This document shows positions 19,372 through 28,421 of a stretch of 64,000 nucleotides of DNA, piece after piece. Each line of letters starts with the position of its first letter. Within the stretch, counting starts at the first letter, position 1. The DNA comes from Echinimonas agarilytica (GTDB taxonomy: Bacteria; Pseudomonadota; Gammaproteobacteria; Enterobacterales; Neiellaceae): NCBI RefSeq assembly GCF_023703465.1, contig NZ_JAMQGP010000001.1, forward strand, positions 682,001 through 746,000, read 5' to 3'. The position numbers were made by a program, and so were the translations under genes. Under the pieces are notes generated by a model, which saw nothing but the letters and a program-made list of their open reading frames with translations, searched no databases and was not told the DNA's origin.

Positions 19372-19878
19372 ATGACTATGACCCCAAGTCGTCCATACCT
19401 GCTTCGTGCATTTTACGAATGGCTGGTAGATAACGAATTGACACCCCACTTGGTGGTAGATGCCGAGCAGCCAGATGTTGAAGTGCCTTTGCAGTTTGTA
19501 CAGAACGGTCAGATCGTACTGAACATTGCGCCTCATGCTGTGACAGGCCTTCAAATGACCAATGACGTGGTTTCTTGCTCTGCTCGTTTTGGTGGTTCCC
19601 CTCATGCGCTCTACATTCCAATGTGGGCAGTGAAGGCAATCTATGCCCGAGAGAATGGTGCCGGTACAGTGTTTGAAGCAGAGCCTGTTTACCAAGAAAT
19701 GCTGAACGTTGAAGAAGAGGGCAGTGCGGAATTCTCTGAATTTACAGAGACGACCGAATCTCCTGAATTGGCCGAAGTCACATCGGGTATGACGCCAGTA
19801 GAGAGCGAAGACGATGGTGATGGTGATGACGATACACCAAAACCACCGAAACGACCTACATTGCGAGTCGTGAAGTAA
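19372..19878 (+). CDS. sspB: ClpXP adaptor SspB
   Basis: SspB delivers ssrA-tagged peptides to ClpXP. The 168 residues comprise a conserved substrate-binding domain (about 5-115, with RPYLLRAFYEWLVDNELTPH and CSARFGG) and an acidic linker rich in Glu/Asp/Ser. A short C-terminal ClpX-binding tail ends RPTLRVVK, matching the family's tail. A Met two codons in (19378) is an alternative start. A terminator follows after the stop. Confidence 0.95.
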   Translation: MTMTPSRPYLLRAFYEWLVDNELTPHLVVDAEQPDVEVPLQFVQNGQIVLNIAPHAVTGLQMTNDVVSCSARFGGSPHALYIPMWAVKAIYARENGAGTVFEAEPVYQEMLNVEEEGSAEFSEFTETTESPELAEVTSGMTPVESEDDGDGDDDTPKPPKRPTLRVVK

Positions 19879-19889
19879 TCATTCTAAAC

Positions 19890-19922
19890 ACAGGTGCTTT
19901 AATGAGGCACCTGTTGTTTTTC
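19890..19922 (+). terminator. Terminator after sspB, overlapping the dolP stop
   Basis: An 8-bp stem ACAGGTGC/GCACCTGT with a 9-nt loop is followed by TGTTTTTC. The loop contains the dolP stop codon from the opposite strand, so the last codons of dolP and the sspB terminator share sequence. Confidence 0.85.
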
Positions 19923-20504
19923 TTCTTCTGTCACCAACTCAAAAACCCTCACTACTTCTTTCACTCCGCTTACTTTTCGTGTGATTTCCGTGGCCATATC
20001 TGCTTCTTTTTGGGTCACAAGCCCCATTAAATAAATACGACCATTCTCAGTGATAATTTTCACTCGGGTAAAGTCGAATTCTTCGTCGGAGATGAGAGCT
20101 GTTCTAACTTTGGTTGAAAGCCAGCTATCGTGAGAGCGGATGGAGAAAGGGATGGGCTCAGCAATTTCTAACTCGTTGTAAAATTGCGTTACGCCATCTT
20201 CAGAGCGAACAATTCGATCCACTTCTGACTTTAAAAAATCCGACGGGACTTGACCCACTGCGAGTATCTTTCTGTTGACTGCAAAGAGGCGCAGCCGAGC
20301 TTGATTTTTAAGCCCTTCATTCGTCGCAAGAGCGTGAGTGACGGTCATTTCAAGTGCGGTGTCGTCCACTTGAGTTGAGAAGTCTCGGCGATCGTGCAAT
20401 ACCATTGCAGTGCCAGCAGCGCCGGCGATAACAATGCCTGCGCACCCTTGCAAAGCTCCCACACATAGCGTGAGAGACGTTGCCATTACAATACTACGAA
20501 TCAT
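19899..20504 (-). CDS. dolP: Outer-membrane BON-domain lipoprotein DolP (YraP)
   Basis: DolP is an outer-membrane lipoprotein that maintains envelope integrity and, in E. coli, supports BAM and division-site functions. From the chosen Met (20504) the protein starts MIRSIVMATSLTLCVGALQGC, a signal peptide with a lipobox ending in Cys. Two BON domains follow (about 45-110 and 120-190). A longer in-frame start at 20552 would lie inside diaA and destroy the signal layout. The gene follows diaA by 13 bases on the same strand. Confidence 0.9.
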   Translation of the reverse strand: MIRSIVMATSLTLCVGALQGCAGIVIAGAAGTAMVLHDRRDFSTQVDDTALEMTVTHALATNEGLKNQARLRLFAVNRKILAVGQVPSDFLKSEVDRIVRSEDGVTQFYNELEIAEPIPFSIRSHDSWLSTKVRTALISDEEFDFTRVKIITENGRIYLMGLVTQKEADMATEITRKVSGVKEVVRVFELVTEEEKQQVPH

Positions 20505-20517
20505 TCCAGGCTCTTTG

Positions 20518-21123
<606 letters not shown>

Positions 21124-21474
21124 TTAAAAGGCATTTTTAAGCCACTCAATATGTTGTTGAGGTGGCTCGCCGGTAATAGCAACAAGATCAAACCGACATT
21201 GTGTCTTATATTCTTTTAATTTGTGAGATTGCAGATAATAACTAGCTGCGCCTCTGAGGCGGTTGATCTGACTATGGGAAAGTGCATTTGCTGCACCACC
21301 GTATAAATGGTTGCGTCGATATTTCACTTCAACAAACACCAGTGTAGCGCCGTCTTTCATGATTAAATCAACTTCCCAACGACCGGCCTTAAAATGAGAC
21401 TGCATTAAACGAAGCCCTGCTTGCTGCAAGTGCTGACAAGCGAGGCTTTCGTAAAAATCGCCTTTAGATTTCAA
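21124..21474 (-). CDS. yraN: YraN, UPF0102 endonuclease-like protein
   Basis: This is a conserved small protein of unclear function with a restriction-endonuclease-like fold. The 116 residues contain GRWEVDLIMKDGATLVFVEV with K following, the D-x(n)-E-x-K pattern of nuclease active sites. It starts three bases after the lpoA stop and precedes diaA, the conserved arrangement. Confidence 0.9.
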   Translation of the reverse strand: MKSKGDFYESLACQHLQQAGLRLMQSHFKAGRWEVDLIMKDGATLVFVEVKYRRNHLYGGAANALSHSQINRLRGAASYYLQSHKLKEYKTQCRFDLVAITGEPPQQHIEWLKNAF

Positions 21475-21477
21475 AAA

Positions 21478-23286
21478 TTAACCGTTCACAGGCGTGAGTG
21501 CGCCTTTATTGTATTGGCCCCAATAAAAGTGCGTCACCACTTCGCCTTTGGGCGTTACGCTTAATGCACCGGTCAAACCGTCCACTGTGTATCCGGGCAA
21601 ATGACGAAGTGCCGATAACGTTGGCAGTAGCGCAAGCGCATCGTTCCCCATAGCAAATAAGCGAAAGTCGGAATAGCCAGACTGCGGGGATAACTCGCGA
21701 AGTTGCTGAACAAGCCCAACGTTTTCGCTGTCGGCAATCATCGCGATATCACCCACGTAAATGCCTTCAAATTCACTGTGTGGGCCGGAGTGTGATCGCG
21801 GCCCGACAACTACTTTTACCGGTGCAGCGAATGGACTTACGGTGACATCCACAAAGGATTTTAATAAGCGTGCTTGTTGTGAACTTGCGACCACATAGAT
21901 AGCATCGATGTCGGCTCGACTGCGAGGCTCGCTTTCAAGTTTCAAACCCAGAGTAGATGCCAGTTGCCGAGCGCGGGTCTCTGAGCTGGTGATCCCCATA
22001 ATTCGTTGCATTTGTTTCTGCATAGAATTGCTGGCACCCATGGTCTCGACGCTTAGTTGTGGCGTTTCAGACACTGCTTCGGAGGCCTCGTCTAGAGCTC
22101 GCCATTCTTGCTCAAATGTGCGGCCAATACGCTGGTAGCTAGAGCCCGAGGACTGCAACAGTAATGGATGCTTGACTTGAGCGGCGCGCAAGAACTCGAC
22201 GGTGTTTCGCGCTTCCTGTTCGGGCGACAATGCAAATGAACTGACATTTTCTTGCGTAACGCCAGATTCGATTTGGTTTAACGCTAATATCGGAGTTTGA
22301 TGATCGGAAAGCTCTATGAGTGTTTGTACATTACTCTTTAGTAATGGGCCGACGATCATATCGTGCTCATTGGTCTGAATTTCAGTGTAAATCGATTCGA
22401 TTGAGTTGCGGCCGCTGTCATAAAAGCGAACTTGAGTTTTATTTTCGTAGTCTTTCAGAATGGCATGAAGCATGCCGTTGCGGATGGATAACCCCTGTGA
22501 TTGAAATTTACCGCTAAGTGGCAAAATAACTGCAATAGACTCTGGCATAGAGCCGCTGTCAGCCAATACTGAATCTAAGTTTCTAGGAAGCATCGATATG
22601 CCTGGGTGTCCTCGATATTGTCGCTGCCAGCTTTGAAGCTGCGCAATCACTGTTTCAAGTTCACCTTTTGCCGTAAGAATTCTATAAAGCGAGACCCAGC
22701 CATCAAAATCAGCGTTGCGCGAGCCGTCATTTAAAATGGCTGTGTCAGTTTCTGGCGCTTTGTCGAACGCTTGCCAAAGTTGAGTTTGCAATCCTGCTTG
22801 TTGCTTGTCGGATGCAAAAGGGAACTGTTGAGACAACGATTGAGCTGCGAGCCAATAGTGATGTTCAGATTGATAAAGGGCTGCTTCAAGGGCGTAATAT
22901 TCATTCGCTATTTTTGCATGCACAGGGTTTTGAGAAACTCGCTCAAATTCGTGTTTGGCCGCAGTCATGTCTCCTTGGCTGAGGTAGACCTGCGCGCGTA
23001 ACAAGTGCCACTCTTGTTGCGAGTTGGGCGTTGTCGGGCGAGTACCGTTCAATACCTGCTGAGCGGTATCTATTCGTCCGTTGCGGATAAACAAGCGAAC
23101 GGCATTGAGCCTGTACTCACTCTTTTCAGGTTCGCTGGCTTGTTCTGAAAGCGTCAACCACTGTTGTGGCGAGCTAATACTATTAAGTTCTGCTTGGGTA
23201 GGTTTATTAGAGCTTGAACAAGCTACTAGTAACACGCACGCCAAAATAACGCTGAAAAAAGCAGATCCGAATCCAGTTCGTTGCAC
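21478..23286 (-). CDS. lpoA: Outer-membrane lipoprotein LpoA, activator of PBP1A
   Basis: LpoA reaches from the outer membrane through peptidoglycan to stimulate PBP1A. The protein has a lipoprotein signal with LLVAC (lipid-modified Cys about residue 23), an N-terminal TPR-like helical region (about 40-230) and a C-terminal periplasmic-binding-protein-like domain (about 250-600). I chose GTG 23286, which has AAGGAG at 5 bases; the GTG two codons upstream overlaps that site. It is divergent from rsmI, as in E. coli. Confidence 0.92.
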   Translation of the reverse strand: MQRTGFGSAFFSVILACVLLVACSSSNKPTQAELNSISSPQQWLTLSEQASEPEKSEYRLNAVRLFIRNGRIDTAQQVLNGTRPTTPNSQQEWHLLRAQVYLSQGDMTAAKHEFERVSQNPVHAKIANEYYALEAALYQSEHHYWLAAQSLSQQFPFASDKQQAGLQTQLWQAFDKAPETDTAILNDGSRNADFDGWVSLYRILTAKGELETVIAQLQSWQRQYRGHPGISMLPRNLDSVLADSGSMPESIAVILPLSGKFQSQGLSIRNGMLHAILKDYENKTQVRFYDSGRNSIESIYTEIQTNEHDMIVGPLLKSNVQTLIELSDHQTPILALNQIESGVTQENVSSFALSPEQEARNTVEFLRAAQVKHPLLLQSSGSSYQRIGRTFEQEWRALDEASEAVSETPQLSVETMGASNSMQKQMQRIMGITSSETRARQLASTLGLKLESEPRSRADIDAIYVVASSQQARLLKSFVDVTVSPFAAPVKVVVGPRSHSGPHSEFEGIYVGDIAMIADSENVGLVQQLRELSPQSGYSDFRLFAMGNDALALLPTLSALRHLPGYTVDGLTGALSVTPKGEVVTHFYWGQYNKGALTPVNG

Positions 23287-23366
23287 AGCCACTCCTTAAA
23301 AATCGAGGCTCAAAGCATAATGTGGTGTATATTAAACCGCTGATCACCAGTACACAAACCGGAACT

Positions 23367-24191
23367 ATGAGCGGCATTCTTTTTATTGTACCAACACCTA
23401 TCGGTAACTTAGGTGATATTAGCGCAAGAGCACTAGAGGTGTTAGCTGAGGTTGACGTGATTGCAGCCGAAGATACGCGCCATACTCGTCATTTACTTAA
23501 CCATTTTGGCATAAAAACACGCTGTATTTCGCTGCATTTGCATAATGAAAACCAGCGCTCCTCTCAATTTGTGGATTTGCTTCAAAAAGGCGAGTCGATT
23601 GCTTTGGTGTCTGATGCAGGTACACCATTGATTTCAGACCCCGGTTACCCGCTTGTGAATGCACTTCGACACGCTGGATGTCAGGTCGTTCCATTGCCGG
23701 GGCCGTGCGCTGCCACTACTGCATTATGTGCCGCTGGCCTGCCGACGGATCGCTTTTGCTTTGAAGGTTTTTTACCCGCCAAGGCATCAGGTCGTAAAGA
23801 GAAGCTAGAAGCGCTCAAACATGAAACTCGAACAATGCTATTTTATGAATCACCGCGCCGAGTATTTGATACGCTTGAGTCGATGGCTGAAATTATGGGG
23901 CACGATCGCCATATCGTAGTGGCCAAGGAACTCACCAAGCGCTTTGAAACCTTTATTAGTGGCACGGCTGCTGAGATCATCGACTGGTTTAAGCAGGCGC
24001 CAGAGCGCCAAAAAGGCGAAATGGTGATTATGCTCAGTGGTACCAGTGAGTCAACCGATGCTGGATTTGAACATGCCTTGGAGCTTGCCATTAAGCTCAA
24101 ACCATTGATGCCTCCGAAGCAAGCCGCAGCAATTGCCTCTGAAACATTTAATGTAAAAAAGAACGCTGTTTACAAAGCTATGATGGATTAA
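23367..24191 (+). CDS. rsmI: 16S rRNA (cytidine1402-2'-O)-methyltransferase RsmI
   Basis: RsmI 2'-O-methylates C1402 of 16S rRNA in the decoding centre. The SAM-binding tetrapyrrole-methylase fold shows IVPTPIGNLGDISARAL at the N-terminus, EDTRHTRHLL, and SDAGTPLISDPGYPLV. ATG 23367 with GGAA upstream gives the family N-terminus MSGILFIVPTPIGN; the upstream in-frame start (23322) adds 15 atypical residues. It is divergent from lpoA and precedes rnpB, a conserved order. Confidence 0.95.
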   Translation: MSGILFIVPTPIGNLGDISARALEVLAEVDVIAAEDTRHTRHLLNHFGIKTRCISLHLHNENQRSSQFVDLLQKGESIALVSDAGTPLISDPGYPLVNALRHAGCQVVPLPGPCAATTALCAAGLPTDRFCFEGFLPAKASGRKEKLEALKHETRTMLFYESPRRVFDTLESMAEIMGHDRHIVVAKELTKRFETFISGTAAEIIDWFKQAPERQKGEMVIMLSGTSESTDAGFEHALELAIKLKPLMPPKQAAAIASETFNVKKNAVYKAMMD

Positions 24192-24215
24192 ATCTGCGCT
24201 TAAAGCCGATATCGG

Positions 24216-24244
24216 TTGGGTTTACTCGTCGACCCGTGTAAAAT
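24216..24244 (+). promoter_or_regulatory. Promoter of rnpB
   Basis: TTGGGT (24216-24221) and TAAAAT (24239-24244) are 17 bases apart, with a TG directly before the -10. The -10 ends 7 bases before the predicted RNA 5' end. Confidence 0.7.
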
Positions 24245-24251
24245 CCGCCGC

Positions 24252-24602
24252 GGAGTTGGCCAGGTAATCGCTGCTTCACTTCGGTGAAGGGGAGGAAAGT
24301 CCGGGCTCCAAAGGGCAGGGTGCCAGGTAACACCTGGGGAGCGAAAGCTCACGACAAGTGCAGCAGAGAGTAAACCGCCGATGGCACGCAAGTGAACAGG
24401 TAAGGCTGAAAGGGTGCGGTAAGAGCGCACCGCACAACTGGCAACAGTTTGTGGCAAGGTAAACTCCACCCGGAGCAAGGCCAAATAGGCCCCTAAGGAC
24501 GCGGCCCGCGTTTGGGGGCGGGTAGGCTGCTTGAGCCAGCGAGCGATTGCTGGCCTAGACGAATGATTATCCACGACAGAACCCGGCTTATCGGCCAACT
24601 CC
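24252..24602 (+). ncRNA. rnpB: RNase P RNA component (class A)
   Basis: This is the catalytic RNA that matures tRNA 5' ends. The 5' strand GGAGTTGGCC pairs with the 3' strand GGCCAACTCC to form P1, fixing both ends. The conserved core segments GAGGAAAGTCCGGGCTCC (P4 5' strand region) and ACAGAACCCGGCTTA (P4 3' strand region) are present. P3 is a short hairpin, CTTCAC-TTCG-GTGAAG. About 351 nt is a normal length for class A RNA, and the place after rsmI is conserved. Confidence 0.97.
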
Positions 24603-24612
24603 ATCCTTTCTA

Positions 24613-24649
24613 ATTCGAGATGTCATATCAATGGTTTGGCATCTCGAAT
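24613..24649. repeat. Perfect 10-bp inverted repeat downstream of rnpB
   Basis: ATTCGAGATG (24613-24622) and CATCTCGAAT (24640-24649) form a perfect stem with a 17-nt loop. No T-tract follows on either strand. It could mark the 3' end of the rnpB precursor or of the convergent EIIC-EAL gene. Confidence 0.55.
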
Positions 24650-24684
24650 GCTCTCACCTAGCGAATTGCATCGTATCAACACCA

Positions 24685-26712
24685 TTATCCCTTCACGTTC
24701 ATCGGTGCTTTGCTGCTTGTGACATACTCGTGGGCTTGTTCGAATGGTAATGCCTTAGCGTAAATCCAGCCTTGAACCTCATCTACACCGGTCGTCTTTA
24801 AGAAGTCCATTTGTTGTTGAACTTCAACGCCTTCAGCAATGACATGAAAGCCAAGTTCTTTACATAATACAGAGAGCTGTCGGTATAGCGTTCTGGATTT
24901 TTCATTGCTCATATCTGCCAGCATAGACTGGTCAAATTTGATTGTGCCGACGTTGCTTTTGGCCAGCATTGCAATATTAGAATAGCCTGTTCCAAAATCA
25001 TCCATAGCGGTTGAAATACGATGCTGATGTAGGCGTTTAATAATGGCTTCTATTCGACTAAAACTTTCGACATAACCCGATTCAAGCAGTTCGATTTCTA
25101 CTTGATGAGGAAACTCGGAAAATTTCTCGATGAGGAACTGAGCAGTGGCTTCGGTTAAGTCATTGGGATCCATATTTAGACTTACCTTTGGGTGATAGCC
25201 TGCTTTAGCCCAAACCGTTAGGTCGTTATGTAGCTTTTCAACGACCCAATAGTCAATGATATGTGTGAGCTTATTAGCTCTCAACTTTTCTAAAAAGTAG
25301 GGGCCCACAATATCTCCGTTATTTCGCTCCAATCGGATCAGCGCTTCGAACCCCGACACTGAACCGGTAGAAAGTTGGAATTTGGGTTGATAAAACAATT
25401 TCAGCGAACCGTGTTCTATATCGTCGAGGACTTTATTCAGCTCGGCTTGCGAGGAAATGTTTTCTCGTTGTGAGTTGACGAATGAAGACTCGGTATTGTT
25501 TTCCAGGTTGGATGCCACTGACAAAGTTTGACTTAAACGATCGGCAATTTGGTCGGTGGAGTTGTGCTTAATCGACATCGCCAAAAAGGGAAAATAAATC
25601 GCAGTATTTACTGCAATCAAAAAGGCTTGGTAGAGGATGGTTGTTATATCTTCTGTCAGCAACCAGCCATTAAAGAATACAGGGGTAATCCAAGTGATCT
25701 CGTTTCCAGAGTATGAAACAACACCGGTATGAAGAAGAAAATAACTGGCGGTTAGGTTGAATAGGGGCGCCATAATAAACGGCACGATAAAATACACGTT
25801 GAGTACCAGTGGAATGGCGTAAATGAGTGGCTCATTAATATTAAAGAGTGCCAACGGAGCGGAAATTTTGGCGATATTTTTTTCATGAAAATAACCGCGG
25901 TGAATTAAGCACGCAAAAATCAAACCCCATGTAGCCCCCGCCCCGCCTAGATGCACAAAGGTGTTCAAGAACATTTGAGCTGTAAGGTCGCCGATTACAA
26001 ATTGCTCAAGCATATCGGTGCCATCCACAATGTTGGCAATGTGGTCGCCGTGCACACCTAATAACCAGACAACATGGCTGGTGATTGTTCTCAGAATAAG
26101 GCGTTCAAACATGGGAAAGTCGCTGACGCTATTGTGCAGCGATACTGTCAGCAGAGTTACCCCTTGAAATAGCAAAGGTAACAGAAGGGCCAATAGCAAA
26201 AACACAATGACAAACGAAGGAATCAAATTGATGTGTCGAGTCAAAAATCGACTTACATCGTCGCCTTTCATAAAACTCAGCCATTTCATGCGGGCTATGA
26301 ACGCAAATAAGTAGGTTGAGGTGAGTGGAATGATAATTGAAAATGCAGACAGCCCTTGCGGATTAACTGCCAGTTGATTCCCTGACGCGCCCATGTAGCT
26401 AATATTGAAAATGTAGGAACATACGGCCAGCACGGTGGCTAAAATCGTGTTTAAACCTAAATTTTTGGATAGGTAGTAACTCACCGAAATGACAATGGTA
26501 AGTGGGAATAGCAGCGCTAGAATATTGTTAGCTATTTGTACGATTGATAGGGCTGATTGGCCTATATCAAACCACTCAAAACTAATTGCAAACTGCTCAA
26601 TTAATCCAACCATTGCCAACAAGATCATGAACGGCAAAATGGAAATAAACGCTTCTCTTAATGATAGCAATACATTGCTTTGAGCTAAGTTGGAAGTCAT
26701 TTTCGTAATCAT
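24685..26712 (-). CDS. PTS EIIC-like membrane domain fused to a c-di-GMP phosphodiesterase (EAL)
   Basis: The 675-residue fusion has a PTS EIIC domain of the lactose/cellobiose class (about 1-395, ten hydrophobic segments) and a cytoplasmic EAL domain (about 420-665). EIIC residues expected for sugar binding appear as LLGVHGDHI and FNINEPLIYAIPLVLN. The EAL domain keeps the metal/catalytic motifs: EALIR, the Asn in VSLNMDPN, the Glu in IELLES, MDDFGTGYS, the Lys in TIKFDQ, AEGVE and QGW. No EIIA or EIIB domain or gene is near, so transport by phosphorylation is doubtful; a sugar-responsive phosphodiesterase is my inference. An in-frame Met five codons in (26697) is an alternative start. Confidence 0.88.
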   Translation of the reverse strand: MITKMTSNLAQSNVLLSLREAFISILPFMILLAMVGLIEQFAISFEWFDIGQSALSIVQIANNILALLFPLTIVISVSYYLSKNLGLNTILATVLAVCSYIFNISYMGASGNQLAVNPQGLSAFSIIIPLTSTYLFAFIARMKWLSFMKGDDVSRFLTRHINLIPSFVIVFLLLALLLPLLFQGVTLLTVSLHNSVSDFPMFERLILRTITSHVVWLLGVHGDHIANIVDGTDMLEQFVIGDLTAQMFLNTFVHLGGAGATWGLIFACLIHRGYFHEKNIAKISAPLALFNINEPLIYAIPLVLNVYFIVPFIMAPLFNLTASYFLLHTGVVSYSGNEITWITPVFFNGWLLTEDITTILYQAFLIAVNTAIYFPFLAMSIKHNSTDQIADRLSQTLSVASNLENNTESSFVNSQRENISSQAELNKVLDDIEHGSLKLFYQPKFQLSTGSVSGFEALIRLERNNGDIVGPYFLEKLRANKLTHIIDYWVVEKLHNDLTVWAKAGYHPKVSLNMDPNDLTEATAQFLIEKFSEFPHQVEIELLESGYVESFSRIEAIIKRLHQHRISTAMDDFGTGYSNIAMLAKSNVGTIKFDQSMLADMSNEKSRTLYRQLSVLCKELGFHVIAEGVEVQQQMDFLKTTGVDEVQGWIYAKALPFEQAHEYVTSSKAPMNVKG

Positions 26713-26854
26713 AGTGATGCGTTACTTTTTGAACACCAGTAATAGAGTGGGTGTGTACATCGTACAGTCTCTAGATAATGTTATAACAAATTCAACAACC
26801 TCACTATGAATTTGACGTTTAAATGGTGGCTATGAGAAGTGCTTGGCAATCATA

Positions 26855-26893
26855 AAAAAAGCCCTAGGAATATCTCCCAAGGCTTAGGCTTTT
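26855..26893 (-). terminator. Intrinsic terminator after hemL
   Basis: On the minus strand AAAGCCTAAG pairs with CTAGGGCTTT (one mismatch, one G-T) and is followed by a run of seven T. It lies about 40 bases past the hemL stop. Confidence 0.75.
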
Positions 26894-26933
26894 ATGTTGC
26901 AAAATATCAATCATTCGAAAGTGGAATATTGAC

Positions 26934-28220
26934 CTACTGTGTGAGCTTTTTCATGGCAGATTTGGCTGCTGCTATCGTAGCATCGAGTACATCTTGGTTG
27001 TGAGCATATGAAACAAAACCTGCCTCATAAGCTGAAGGTGCAAGGTATACGCCTTCTTCAAGCATCAAGTGGAAAAACTCTTTGAAACGTTCAACGTTGC
27101 AATGTGTTGCTTGCTCAAAGCTCGTCACTTGCGCTGCATCGGTGAAAAAGTATCCAAACATACCGCCAATATTCACTGTTGCCAGTGGAATTCCAGCTTC
27201 AGCAGCAGCTTGTGCAAAGCCCTGCGTTAAATACTTGGTGCTACGAGTAATTTGCGCGTGGACTTTCGGATCTTTAATTAAGTCTAATGTCGCCAGTCCT
27301 GCGGCCATAGCAACAGGGTTGCCCGACAGTGTGCCAGCTTGATATACAGGGCCAGTGGGTGCAATAAAATCCATAATTTCTGTTTTGCCGCCAAATGCGC
27401 CGACCGGCATGCCACCGCCAATAATTTTACCTAATGTGGTTAAGTCCGGAGCGACATTGTAGTGTGCTTGAGCGCCACCTAGGTGAACGCGAAAGCCGGT
27501 CATAACTTCATCAAAAATTAACACTGAACCATGCTCATCGCAGATCTGGCGAAGGCCTTCCAGGAAGCCTTCAACTGGAGGAATACAGTTCATGTTTCCT
27601 GCAACAGGTTCAACGATAATGGCCGCAATATCTTTTCCTACTTCATCAAATACGGCTTTGACTTCGTCAATATTGTTATAGCTGACGGTTATTGTGTGCT
27701 TGGCTAAATCTGCTGGAACGCCGGGTGATGTAGGTTCGCCCATTGTGAGCATGCCAGATCCAGCTTTCACCAATAAACTGTCCGAATGGCCGTGATAACA
27801 GCCTTCAAACTTCAATAGTTTATTGCGACCGGTGAAGCCACGGGCAAGTCGAATTGCGCTCATTGTCGCTTCAGTACCTGAGTTGACCATGCGCACTTTT
27901 TCCATGTTTGGCATGATATTGCGAATGGCTTCAGCCATGGTCACTTCAATTGCCGTTGGAGCACCGTAACTCAGTCCGTTGGCGGCTGCCGAAATGACTG
28001 CGTCACGAATCGTTGGGTGATTGTGCCCCATGATCATCGGCCCCCAGCTTCCCACGTAATCGATGTAACGTTTTCCATCGACGTCATATAAATATGGTCC
28101 ATCTGCTTTTTCGATGAAAACAGGAGTGCCGCCAACGCCATTGAAAGCGCGAACCGGTGAATTAACGCCACCCGGAATAGATTGGCAGGCCTGTGAGTAT
28201 AAAGATTCAGAACGGCTCAT
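26934..28220 (-). CDS. hemL: Glutamate-1-semialdehyde 2,1-aminomutase HemL
   Basis: HemL is a PLP enzyme that converts glutamate-1-semialdehyde to 5-aminolevulinate in tetrapyrrole synthesis. The 428 residues include [24 protein letters not shown], the PLP pocket [11 protein letters not shown] and the Schiff-base Lys in [18 protein letters not shown] 28220 begins [12 protein letters not shown], the usual N-terminus; AGGAG lies 10 bases upstream. An in-frame Met at 28241 is less likely. Confidence 0.97.
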   Translation of the reverse strand: MSRSESLYSQACQSIPGGVNSPVRAFNGVGGTPVFIEKADGPYLYDVDGKRYIDYVGSWGPMIMGHNHPTIRDAVISAAANGLSYGAPTAIEVTMAEAIRNIMPNMEKVRMVNSGTEATMSAIRLARGFTGRNKLLKFEGCYHGHSDSLLVKAGSGMLTMGEPTSPGVPADLAKHTITVSYNNIDEVKAVFDEVGKDIAAIIVEPVAGNMNCIPPVEGFLEGLRQICDEHGSVLIFDEVMTGFRVHLGGAQAHYNVAPDLTTLGKIIGGGMPVGAFGGKTEIMDFIAPTGPVYQAGTLSGNPVAMAAGLATLDLIKDPKVHAQITRSTKYLTQGFAQAAAEAGIPLATVNIGGMFGYFFTDAAQVTSFEQATHCNVERFKEFFHLMLEEGVYLAPSAYEAGFVSYAHNQDVLDATIAAAKSAMKKLTQ

Positions 28221-28336
28221 AATGAATTGTCTCCTGAGCATTTCAAAGCTACAAAATTGTCGCGCAACACTATAGCAAACTTAATTTCGCCTGTGTTGAG
28301 GATGAAAAACAAGATATAAATGGCGTATTTGGTCTT

Positions 28337-28384
28337 ACGGCCTTATGCGAATCCGACGACTGCTGATGATTGATGTAAGGCCGT
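28337..28384. repeat. Inverted repeat between clcA and hemL
   Basis: ACGGCCTTA (28337-28345) and TAAGGCCGT (28376-28384) form a perfect 9-bp stem with a 30-nt loop. No T-tract is present. The rest of the 180-bp gap shows nothing I recognise. Confidence 0.5.
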
Positions 28385-28421
28385 CTTTCGCTTCACGACC
28401 ACTTCAATTTAATAATTCGAG

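Noticed and set aside
24200-24604. 134-codon open frame antisense to rnpB
   Set aside because: It lies entirely across the RNase P RNA gene, whose structure explains the sequence; such antisense frames are a known annotation artefact.
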